Positions 42,606 to 52,137 of a DNA stretch of 64,000 bases are shown in pieces (positions within the stretch are counted from its first letter, which is position 1; each line of letters begins with the position of its first letter). A program made the position numbers and the translations under genes. The notes under the pieces are model-generated. The model made no database searches. It had not been told where the DNA came from and worked only from the letters and a program-made list of their open reading frames with translations. This stretch comes from Symbiodinium natans. Taxonomy: Eukaryota; Sar; Dinophyceae; Suessiales; Symbiodiniaceae. Where the stretch lies: assembly GCA_905221605.1 (NCBI GenBank), contig CAJNDS010002470.1, positions 252,001 to 316,000 on the forward strand. The letters are read 5' to 3'.

Positions 42606-43540
42606 CAGCTGAACAGCATGTTTGCTGCCAGGACGCAGAGGCTTCTGTGGCGTGGCAGACTATAGGAGGCTATTATAGCGACTAGGCTTGGTTGAGTGAT
42701 GATTCTGATTCCCGACAACAAGGGTACGGTGAGAATTGTTAACATCTGTTGAGGATGGCCAACTTGAAATCCCATCGGAGGTAGTATGAGGCAATGGCTG
42801 CAATTTCCCCGTAACTTAGCGTCCGGATGTTTCAGCTTCTATTTAACAGTGATGAAATACATTAGGGGCTCGCTTCTTTCAAGCCCAGCCCCTCCAGCCC
42901 CAATGGAGAGGGTTAAGGCTAGCAGCGCTGGGGCTATGGGTTGCCGGATGTCTAAAAATTGTGCGGCCCTGGGTCGGCAGCCACGACGGGTGCATCATTT
43001 TTGTCTGTGTGGCTGGCCGGGCGTTGTAAGACTGTTGTAAACGTGTCGCCGAAGCCGTGTTCTGGCCGCGGCCATGGTGGGTTTAGGGTTGAAAGGGTTG
43101 CAGGTCATGATGCGTTGCACAGAGGGCTCTAGTGGTGCTCAACAAGACATGCAAGGTGGGGAGCAAGATTCCTCTAGATTGAGAGCAGCACCTAAATTGC
43201 CAGAATAGATGTCGGAGGCCCCGAGATGTGCAGCCCGACATGGCCCTCAGTCAGGCCACTTGAGGGCTTCATGATGCGCATGCTTGGCGCTACTCTCTAC
43301 TCTTCCGTGTGTTGCATGGAGGGAGGGACTTGGAACAACTTCAAAGACTGCAGGAGAGTCTCAGGCCCTGTAGCCCTAAGCCTTGTTTGGTGTATTCGGA
43401 GTTGCGGACCCTCCTACAGTGCTGTGGCGGCAGTGAACAGCGATGGAGTTTGGCTTCAAGCTCTCAGTCCTCGTTGGGGATTCCTACAGGAGGTTGAGGG
43501 TTCAACGGTTATATATAGATCTTGCGCCCACGTTTTTTCC
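42606..43540. other. No clear exon
   Basis: Overlapping ORFs at 42443-43594 on both strands have no motif. A short island at about 43045-43075 (VAEAVFWPRPW before GTGGGT) could be an exon. Confidence 0.3.
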
Positions 43541-43541
43541 G

Positions 43542-43642
43542 TATGGGGGTTTACGAAACTAGGGGACCCCGAATATAGACCCCCCAAAGAGTAGGACTCC
43601 CGTCTAGTCAGGACCCCAAGAAGGTACCCCTACTTTCGGAAA
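43542..43642. mobile_element. Foldback-type element family B, copy 2
   Basis: GGGGGTTTACGAAACTAGGG at the left and CCCCTACTTTCGGAAACT at the right, with CCCCGAATATAGACCCCCCA and GTAGGACTCC inside. Confidence 0.85.
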
Positions 43643-43766
43643 CTTTAAACCCCAAACCCCAAGCCCTAAACCCCAAACCCGAAACCCAAGACCCTAAACC
43701 CGAAACCCTAAACCCTAAGCCCTAAGCCCTAAGCCCTCTACCCTAAACCCTAAACCGACTTTTGAG

Positions 43767-44161
43767 GACCAACTATGGAAGCAGATCATGGAGAAGCCGG
43801 AAATCTGGCGCTTCGGCCTCGGGTCGCTTTTCCGTGGCCATCGGTTGCGATGTCCGCCCCTTTTTTCTAACAGCTCCCTAATTGGGATTCTCAGGGTTTA
43901 GGGTTTAGGGTTAGGGTTTAGGGTTTAGGGTTTAGGGTTTAGGATTTAGGGTTTAGGTTTAGGGGGTACTAGAATCCCTATTGAGGAGCTGCTAGCATAA
44001 GGGAACATCCCAAGCCATCGGCTTCTCCTATATTGTCGTTTGCCTCCCGCATGGATGACGCTACCTAGGGCGCATCGCGGCGTTCGTGGATATGAACTGC
44101 CACTTCTTCCTGAGAGCTGTGGCCCGGCGCCCAGGCAGTCGTAGCGTTGGCAGTCCAGAGC
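43767..44161 (+). CDS. Two exon candidates around a foldback
   Basis: 43767 to about 43860 (DQLWKQIMEKPEIWRFGLGS) follows TTTTGAG|G. 44069 to about 44161 (RIAAFVDMNCHFFLRAVARR) follows CCTAG|G. Between them sits the foldback at 43870-43993. Both are protein-like. They may be N-terminal exons of the kinase gene or the end of the gene before it. The donors are uncertain. Confidence 0.45.
43870..43993. mobile_element. Foldback element J enclosing a telomere-type array
   Basis: The left arm CAGCTCCCTAATTGGGATTC and the right arm GAATCCCTATTGAGGAGCTG are complementary with two mismatches. The whole loop (43896-43968) is TTTAGGG repeat. The telomere-type array therefore sits inside the hairpin element. 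Confidence 0.9.
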
Positions 44162-44164
44162 TTG

Positions 44165-44283
44165 AACCCTACACCCTAAACCCTAAACCCTAGACCCTAA
44201 ACCCTAAACCCTAAACCCTAAACCCTAAACCCTAAACCCTAATTAAACCCTAAACCCTAAACCCTAATTAAACCCGAAACCTG
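44165..44283 (-). repeat. CCCTAAA array
   Basis: About fifteen units with two AATTAAA interruptions. It follows the exon candidate at 44069. Confidence 0.95.
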
Positions 44284-44929
44284 AACTGCCAAAACTGAGG
44301 GCTGTGAACCACCACCTCTCTCTTTGGAAGAGTGCCTTGGCTCAGCTCATTACCTTCTCATGGCCTCTAGATGTTGGACGCGCATGCATAGGGGCCCCCT
44401 CAAAAAAGTCGAGTTGGCCGGGCTTTTCAGGACCCTGTGATGGTTTGAGGGTCCAGAGTGGGACCCTCTTTAAAGTCAAGCCAGATCCGTTCTTTCATAG
44501 AAGCTGCAAAGTGAAGAGTCTGATCAGATGCGACCTGTGTATGCAAGCCGTTCACAGACCGCCCAGGCGCATGCGACGCTCTCAACTGGAGGCATTGGCG
44601 GCATGCCAGCACTGCCATTTGCCCTGGACATAATTCCGTTGCTCCCTCACCTGACCAGGTGCCCGTGGCTCTCAAGCAGACGGAGAACTCATCACTCGCA
44701 TCAGCAAGCTCTGCACTGAGCATTAGGCAAGCATGTCGCAGGCAATCGCTCAGCTACTGAAGCCATCTGAGTCAGCTAAACTTCCTACTCGTCTTTGATG
44801 TCTATCTATATGTATATATATATATACATATATGTATTTACTTGTTTATTTATTTAAAGATCATACCCGAACCCCATTAACGGCTCAGGCACTGGGATCA
44901 GCCCGCCGCAGCCTTGTGAGGAGACGTAG

Positions 44930-47900
44930 GAGCTCCTGGGATCCTCTGCTGTCCGGCTGCTCTCAGGCCGGAGCTCTCTGCGGAGGAGCGATCAGAGAGG
45001 TCAGAGCCCAGGTGGGCCCAGGGTCGTTTAGGGTTTAGGGTTTAGAGTTTAGGGTTTAGGGTTTAGGGTTTAGGGTTCAGGGTTCAGGGTTCAGGGTGTA
45101 GGGTTTAGGGGAGCTCTATGAGGAAATACGTGGAATAGACACCAACGTACTATTCTGGTAGAGAGAGCCCCCCCCCCCCTCGCCCCCCGCTACCAGGGGC
45201 ACTGTTTGGTCCAGTCTACACGGGCCGAACGGGGTCACTTAAGTCACAATAATAACTGGGGTACATAGATGCATGTATATCTATATATATATATATATAT
45301 GTACGGTGCCTAGTGCGGTTTCCTGAGCCTTAACCCTAGATCCTCAGCCATGAACGTTAGTGGTGTGTTCCTCAACAGCAACCCCGAATCAAATCAAAAG
45401 TCAAGGGAGATGTGGACTCGCGAGGCCCGCGGAACCTGCAGACGTGGCGCGCGTCGGTCTCTCAATCTCAGCAAAGACATCGACTTCGAAATTTGGCTTT
45501 GGGGAATCATGAGAATCCGAGAATCTGGTCAAGGATATTCCGCCAGTTCGTTTGCCCGACTCCGATCGATGCCAACAGATGGCCACGCCCAGACAGCCAG
45601 CAAGGGCCCCAGTGGCAACTTGCATCCCGAGGTCACGTCGGGATTTATGATCTGTATCACTGTATCGACCATGAATGTGGCTAGTTACTTGACTAAGGAC
45701 ACCCTGACAACAATGCCTCAGCGTTTGCCTGGGCCTCTCATGCAGAAGTACAGGCTCATTGACACCCACAGCTTGGGTTCAGGCCGACTCGCCCGCATTG
45801 TGCCCCATGACGCCCATGAATCATGCATCCTAAACGGTGGCTTCTTATGCTGCGCAAGCAGGTGCCGTTGCCCGCGTGTGCCGAATGCAAGACATCGGGA
45901 CGGGCCGCGAACTCGCAATGAAGGCGCCCTCGGTGCAAGCAACGAAGATGTCACCATGCTATCGCACTTGGGCCCTAAACCCTAAACCCTAAACCCTAAA
46001 CCCTAAACCCTAAACCCTAAACCCTAAACCCTAAACCCTAAACCCTAAACCCTAAACCCTAAACCCTAAACCCTAAACCCTAAACCCTAAACCCTAAACC
46101 CTAGCTAGGCTGTTTTCCTGTGTTCAGGTCGTGGAGAAGCATCCGCTTCAGATCCGCAACATGGTCCCGCAGATGGAGCGCGAGGTGAAGGTTCAGCGAA
46201 GGCTCCTCCATCCCAACATCCTTCGCCTGCACGAGACCTTCGAGGACGGGTTTAGGGTTCAGGGTTTAGGGTTTAGGGTTTAGGGTTTAAATTTAGGGTT
46301 TAGGGTTTAGGGACCCATGGCAGCCTGCACTTCTTAGGTCGAATGTCGCTTTTTCTGGTCTTTGGGAATCAAAGAGCTGTACCTGATGGCTCCAATGTAG
46401 TTCCCTTTTTTGTGGGTTAGTTCAGGATTTAGGGTTTAGGGTTTAGGGGATTCGAGTATACTACCCCAAGAAGGTACTGCATAGGAGCCCTTAGGTAGGT
46501 TACAGCATGTCGCACATGCTCACAGTTGCTGAACACAGCAACTTGAAGAGTTGGATTTGTCCTAAACAGCATAGAGACAAAATAGCTCACCGTACCGCTC
46601 CAAAAATGCATAAACACAAAGTAACTCACGGTAGAGTATGTTCCGAACATGCATAAAGACAAATAGCTCAATGCAGATTTTCGTGCTAAAATGCATAAAG
46701 ACAAGCTCACCGATGAAGATAAGCATATGCTCCTAGAAATGCGGAATACCCACACAGCTCACCGTAGAACATGCTCCTGAAAGAGAGTAGTCGGGAACTC
46801 CAGACTAGCCAAGCAGACGTCAGCTCATGCGCAGCACATGGCCTGCAGGAAACGGTACAGCAGTACAACATGTTTGCACCTTTCCTTCGAAGCGTTTCGC
46901 CAGCAATGCCTGTACCGGGGCCCTGCTATGCCTGCTTACAACTCTGCACGTGCTTGCAAATCTGTACGGGGTGCTGTGCTTTACAAAGCATGGTCCTGCA
47001 GCGGCCCTATGCGCGGGTGTCCACTAGTCTCAGGAAAGCCTACATAAGCAGTTTCAGAAATCGAAGTAAACCCTCAACCCTAAACCCTAAACCGCATGCC
47101 TGCACCTGCCTGCACCAGGGCTCTGCTTACAACTCTGCACTCGCTTACAAATCTGCACGGCTTACAAGTACTGGTACATTTCTGTATGTGGGGGTTTACG
47201 AAAACAATAAGGACCCCAATAAGGTACCCCGAATATCGCAAACCCCCCTTGTGACTGTTCACAGGCTGCAATTACAGCACCTCGGCTTGCATGCTGGCTC
47301 CAAAGATCGTGAATCAGCATTTCTGCTTTTGAACAGGCTGCAAATACGAAAGAAGGAGCAGAGTCGAGACATCAAGAGACTAAGTTTTGACTCATGGCAA
47401 GAGAAGTGGTGAGTAAGCAAGATACATAACTAGCGGAATAAAGACAAAGAAGAACAACATCAAACGCTCACGTGCACGCATGCACGCACTGCTCCCGATG
47501 GAGTGTGAAATCGTTGTATGATCTGCCAGGACGACACTCACTGGTATATGGTCCTGGAGCTTGCGAATCGCTTGATGAACCTGCTGAGCAGACACCCTTA
47601 CAGACGGCTTCGAGAACATCAAGCTGGTTGGCTGTTCGGCCAGGCTGGGGGTGGGGGGGGGGGGGGCGGGGAGTTGTCAGAAAGCCTACTTCGGGTTTAG
47701 GGTTTCGGGATCAGGGTTTCGGGTTTAGAGGAGCTACAGGCTTGTTAAATTTCTTGCTTTACTTGCTTTAGCAGGTAGAGCTGGATAATGTTTGGAAAGC
47801 TGTGAGCTATTGATATGATCATCAGATGCAGCGTGGGGCAACATCATCATCATCATCATCATCATCAGCATCATCAGCATCATCACCATCACCATCACCA

Positions 47901-48179
47901 TCACCACCACCACCATCACCATCACCATCACCATCGTCATTATCATCATCGTCATCGCCATCATCATCCGTAATCAAGAGCGATGTGTGCATCATGCTAT
48001 TTTGTGCACCATTGCCTGCGTCATCATCAGCATGCACACATCACGACGCAAATGTGGTGTTGCCTCAGAATGTGCTCATGACGACAATGTCGACGACGCG
48101 ACAGTGGTAATGATTCCGCAAGGCCTGAAGATGCAAACAATGATCATGACCACCAACCTCCACCACTTAAACGCCCGCG

Positions 48180-48214
<35 letters not shown>

Positions 48215-51200
48215 TTACAAACAAGAAGAGCAGATTTCCCTGCCGCCCTTCATGCGCCTTCATGATCATCGCCGCCATCATCATCCTCCTCATCATGCTC
48301 ATCCTCATCATCATCCTCATCGAACCATGACAAAGAATCAACATTCTCAAGGTCACATGTCAGGAGAGTCATCAGCATCCTTGCCGGCACAATCATCATT
48401 TTGAGCCAGGGGTGGGTGCGGGGGTCTGGGTTATGTTGGCGGTGCTGTATTGGTGACGGCTGTAGTGGTGGCGGTGGTTTCGGACAGCTTCGGATTGTCG
48501 TGGCGGAGATGACGATGGTGGGAGTGGCGCTGATGTGGTTACGCGGGCGGGTTTTGTTCACGCGTGCTTTCTACCTCCAGCCCAACACCGCAAAGACGGG
48601 TCAAGGGTGTCGTCTGGTGTGGCAGGGGATGTGTCAGGGATTTTCTGGTGGCGAGGTCGGGTGCGCATACCATGTATATTTCAGAGGCTCAAGTTGAAAG
48701 GAGCGTGCAAGCTCCTATACCGTCTTTAACGCTTGGATTGGGCTCACGGTCTGGAGTTGAGTTAGGAGACGTCAATTGACATTTACGGACTCTGTGCTAA
48801 TGGTATTGCAGCCATCCATCCTGGGTCTCTTGGCCAGGTCGTCGACGGCGTCGCCTACCTCCACCAGAACGGCTGCAGTCTTAAGGATACGTAGCCGCGA
48901 CAGAGTGCAGTTTTGCTTGTGATGCTGAGCATTGCCAAGGTTGTGTGCACCGAGATCTGAAGCCCGACAACATCTTGATTGTCGGGCACTGCCCAAAGGC
49001 TCAGACTTATTCAGCAGAAGTGGGCGTTTCCTCAGACAGTGGTCCCCTTTTATACCGAATAGAATTCCATTATAGAATCCCCTGAAAGGGACCCCCAAAA
49101 AGGGTACTTTTTTTTTATATTTCGGAAACCCCAAGTTATTCTCGCTGCCTCTGTGTGCTCTGCCAGATCTGCGACTTCGGGTGGTGTGCAGAGCTGCACG
49201 ACGGTCCGCGAAGGCTCCACCTCAGATGGCTGCATGAAAGACTTGTTAGGCTGTGTCATCTTGCAAACCCTAGACCCTAAACCCTAAACCCTAAGCCCTA
49301 AGCCCTAAACCCCAAACCCTAAACCCTAAACCCTAAACCCTAGCCCTAAACCCTAAACTCTAAACTCTAAATGGCCAAAGAGCATGCCATGGGGAGTACA
49401 TCGCCGTCAGCCTTCTGGTAGGACCTTCTGCGGTACCTTCGACTACATGGCTCCCGAGGCGCCCAGACAAGGGGAACACTAATTCTAATATAACAACAAA
49501 AGATTATGTACTATAAGCCTTATGGTACATAATCTTTTGTTCTTATATCAGTATTAGTGACTAGCAGGGTCTAACAAAATATGGGAGTAGAAAAGTCCAA
49601 TAATCTATCAAAGTGTTGGTAGAGTAATGCTGCTTGAGTTGCACCTTGCTTCGAGTAACCTCAGCAATGAGAGAGGCCATGTTGGAACGTCTCTGAGGGT
49701 GACTGGTACCACATCTGGTGGAACATGTACCAACATTCGCAAGGAACAGTTGCCCCAAAATTGCCAAAATTCTCAAAGTTCATATTCGGAATAGCCATGC
49801 TCAAGCAATTCTCTCCAGAAACACATCCCTAAAACCCTGAAGCCCCCCCAAAAGCCCCGAAAGGTCATCTTTGGCGAAGGGCATGGCGCTGCAGCGGACG
49901 TTTGGAGCCTGGGGATCACGCTCTACGAGGCGCGGGCTCTCACCGGCTTAGGGTTCAGGGCTTTGGGGTTTAGGGTTCAGGGTTTAGGGTTTAGGGTTCA
50001 GGGTTTAGGGTTTAGGGTTTAGGGTTTAGGGATATTATGGTGGCATGGGCAAAGTTAGGCGGCAAGCTTGGGAGAGCCTGCCGCGCTTGCTCTGCAGCAC
50101 CTGGGAACGCAAGCAGGAACCGATGTTCCGTCAACACGCACGTCGCAGTTCAGCAGCCAAAATTTGGGGCGACATTGGCGCAGACCCTATACAATGCCAC
50201 AACTAAGAAATGACAATTCTGGCCGAGGGGAAAGGGGGGGGGGGGGGGTTGAGCACCGAGGTTGGGACCAGGGAGTCGAACTCCAAGTCCACCCTCGGGC
50301 CCCTGGACCCTGTGTGAAGCCTTTTGGCGACTCAAAGTGGGCGTTTTGACGAAGATAGGGGACCCCGGTAGCAAAGATCCCCAAATGGTAGGATTCCCGT
50401 ATCATAAGGACCCCAATAAGGTACCCCTACTGTACCAAGTTGCGCGGTGCAGTCTGGCTGTACTTCTCGCCACCAAGGCTACAGGCATCGAAGGGCTTGC
50501 GCCTTGAACCGCATGCCTTACCCGGTACCTCACAAACTGCAATCCAAAGTCACGAAAAAAGCTTGTAACAAGACCCTCGAATTCCCAAACTCTGTAATTG
50601 CCCAGATCCGCGTGTTAAAAAACCATGCTCATGTTTACCGTGCCACATATCGCTTTTGCGCCAGTTCCTTACCGGCGTGACGCCCTTCGTCAGCCAGAGC
50701 AGCTTGTCCGAACTCACGTTTAGGGTTCAGGGCTGAGGGTTTATAGGGTTTAGGGTTTACAATGTTTAGGGTTCAGGGTTCAGGGTATAGGGTTTAGAGG
50801 GCTTAAGGCTTATAGGGTTTATGAGGTTTACGGTTTATATCGTTTTGGGTTTGAAGGCGAGCAGTGGCGTGAAATAACTTGACGCCGTGGCTCTGAGCAA
50901 CGCTGAGGCGGGCGCAACACCACGACCAGCGAGGCATTCCAGCTCAGGGTCCACAAGGCTGGAGGGTTTGGCATTTGGGTTTAGGGTTTAGGGTTTAGGG
51001 TTTTGGGGATAGGGTTTATGGGGTTAGGGTTTAGGGTTTAGGGTTCCAGTAATAATGAGAATAATAGCTTGGTAGCCCAGCGGTAACCCTTTGCGCCGTT
51101 TTCGGTTCTAGGTTCCCTTACAACGTTACCAACCCCAGAAAGGGTACCCTGATTATGGTGTTTGGTTGCTGGGCTACAAAGACAGTCATGTTCAGCATGC

Positions 51201-51734
51201 CTGCTTGCATGGTCTTGAAAAGTGTGTTTCCCTGAACACCTAGCTAGCACTACACACATATATACATATGTATAATATATGCAAAAAAAGAGATAGACAG
51301 AGACTCATCCTTGAGATCAGAAACCCCAGATAGGGTATCCCTCATCTTTGGCAACCCTCAGAAGGTGGACTACGGATTTCCGCCGTGGTTTCCCAGCCAG
51401 GCGCGGTTGTGCGAAGAGAAGCTGAGCGGATCATGAACCACTCTCCCTGCCACGCAGGCGTGCCACCTGGTTCATGCCATGCTGCAGCGCTATCCCGGAC
51501 AACGGGATGGCGCGGCTAAGGCGCCTGAGTTGGGTTGTGTGGGGGGGGAGGGGAGGGGAGGGGAAAGAGTGTGTCTGTCCAGCGCAGTCATTGCTGCCCT
51601 TTCCCTTCTTTAGATGCAGGCCTCCATGCGTGGGGAGTTCCCGCAAGGGACCCGGGCAGGTGCTGCAGCATCATTGGCTGGAAGCCCATTTCCAGAAGCC
51701 GAAGCAGGCCCTCGATTCCCGAAGCCAGCATTGA
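44930..51734 (+). CDS. Protein Ser/Thr kinase, Aurora-like, ~15 exons
   Basis: Predicted exons: 44930-45011, 45109-45146, 45746-45782, 45862-45932, 46128-46244, 47530-47627, 48812-48874, 48940-48998, 49167-49213, 49422-49473, 49864-49935, 50665-50718, 51362 to about 51430, 51458-51520 and 51660-51734. The kinase motifs run in the correct order: Gly loop YRLIDTHSLGSG joined to AVARV, ELAMK (ATP lysine), EREVKVQRRLLHPNILRL (helix C Glu), HWYMVLELA (hinge), VAYLHQNGC, CVHRDLKPDNILIVG (catalytic Asp), ICDFGWCAEL (metal Asp), TFCGTFDYMAPEAP, AADVWSLGITLYEAR, TGVTPFVSQSSLSEL, KVDYGFPPWFP, HLVHAMLQRYPGQR and VLQHHWLEAHF. DFGW and CGTxDYxxPE are typical of Aurora kinases; HRDLKPDN is the general form. 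Most joins keep phase. Donors are a mix of GT, GC and GA. All catalytic residues are present. Confidence 0.85.
45012..45108 (+). other. 97-bp telomere-repeat intron in the kinase gene
   Basis: GTGGGC to TTTAG. After 15 bp the rest is TTTAGGG units with TTCAGGG variants. The flanking frames (SSLRRSDQRGQSP and ELYEEIRGIDTN) join at phase 1/2 with a Gly codon across the splice. The second exon then leads at phase 0 into the glycine-loop exon. Confidence 0.65.
45350..45985 (+). other. Long ORF overlapping kinase exons
   Basis: A 211-codon + frame that includes the glycine-loop exon (45746-45782) but otherwise runs through intron; the true lysine exon at 45862 is in another frame. I do not annotate it as a separate gene. 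A second frame (YDLYHCIDHECG at about 45650) is unexplained. Confidence 0.4.
45972..46103 (-). repeat. Longest perfect CCCTAAA array
   Basis: About 19 consecutive perfect units in the kinase intron between the ATP-lysine exon and the helix-C exon. Confidence 0.97.
47191..47247. mobile_element. Family B element, shortened copy
   Basis: GGGGGTTTACGAAAACAATA at the left and CCCCGAATATCGCAAACCCC at the right, with the middle of the family consensus missing. Confidence 0.6.
47840..48330 (+). repeat. CAT/CAC microsatellites and poly-C
   Basis: ATC/CAT and CAC triplets at 47840-47970 and again at 48245-48330, with a run of about 35 C at 48180-48214, all in the kinase intron 47628-48811. The Asp- or Ser-rich ORFs here are artefacts. 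Confidence 0.95.
49024..49136. mobile_element. Foldback element, GGGGTACC family
   Basis: GGGCGTTTCCTCAGACAGTG at the left and TATATTTCGGAAACCCCAAG at the right, with CTTTTATACCGAATAGAATT and CTGAAAGGGACCC inside. It lies in the intron between the HRD exon and the DFG exon. Confidence 0.75.
49265..49370 (-). repeat. CCCTAAA array before the activation-loop exon
   Basis: About 14 units with CCCTAAG and TCTAAAC variants, ending about 50 bp before exon 49422. Confidence 0.95.
49476..49562. mobile_element. Foldback element family K
   Basis: AACACTAATTCTAATATAAC on the left and TTATATCAGTATTAGTGACT on the right, with a perfect inner hairpin AAAAGATTATGTAC/GTACATAATCTTTT. It begins within 3 bp of the predicted end of the activation-loop exon. 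Confidence 0.9.
50338..50432. mobile_element. Foldback-type element family B, copy 3
   Basis: GGGCGTTTTGACGAAGATAG at the left, then GGGACCCCGGTAGCAAAGAT, ATGGTAGGATTCCCGTA and GGTACCCCTACTG, as in other family B copies. Confidence 0.75.
51045..51182. mobile_element. Foldback element L
   Basis: GCTTGGTAGCCCAGCGGTAA on the left pairs with TTGGTTGCTGGGCTACAAAG on the right. The inner AACCCTTTGCGCC and GGTACCCTG are partly paired. Confidence 0.7.
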
Positions 51735-52137
51735 ACATTTAGGGTTTGTTGGCACTAGGGCTTTCACGCGGGGTTCAGGCTGTAGGGCTAGGTGGTCTAC
51801 TGTTTGCTTTCGACTCTGCGTTTTGGAACTTCGAGCTGTGGTGCTTCAGGTATAGGCGTTAGGCTGGGGCGTCGGTCCTATTTTTGAAGTCTCGGGAGCT
51901 TCCTCCCAAACTTGCTCCTCCCTAAACCCTAAACCCCTAATGAACCCTAAACCCCTCTGGACCCTAAACCCTACTTGTTTGGGCTGCCCATGTTGGTGTC
52001 TTCAAGCCCCGACTTGTTCTATGGCTGGGCACTGATTGGAAAGTAGTCGGGTGGGTTGGGGACAAACAAGGGCTTTTTTTCCTGTAATCTCGGGACTTTC
52101 TGAATAAGACCCTCAAAGCTTGGTCCAGACATCTCAG

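Noticed and set aside
45350-45985. 211-codon intron-free gene
   Set aside because: Kinase motifs show that the true coding exons here lie in two different frames with a GC-AG intron between them.
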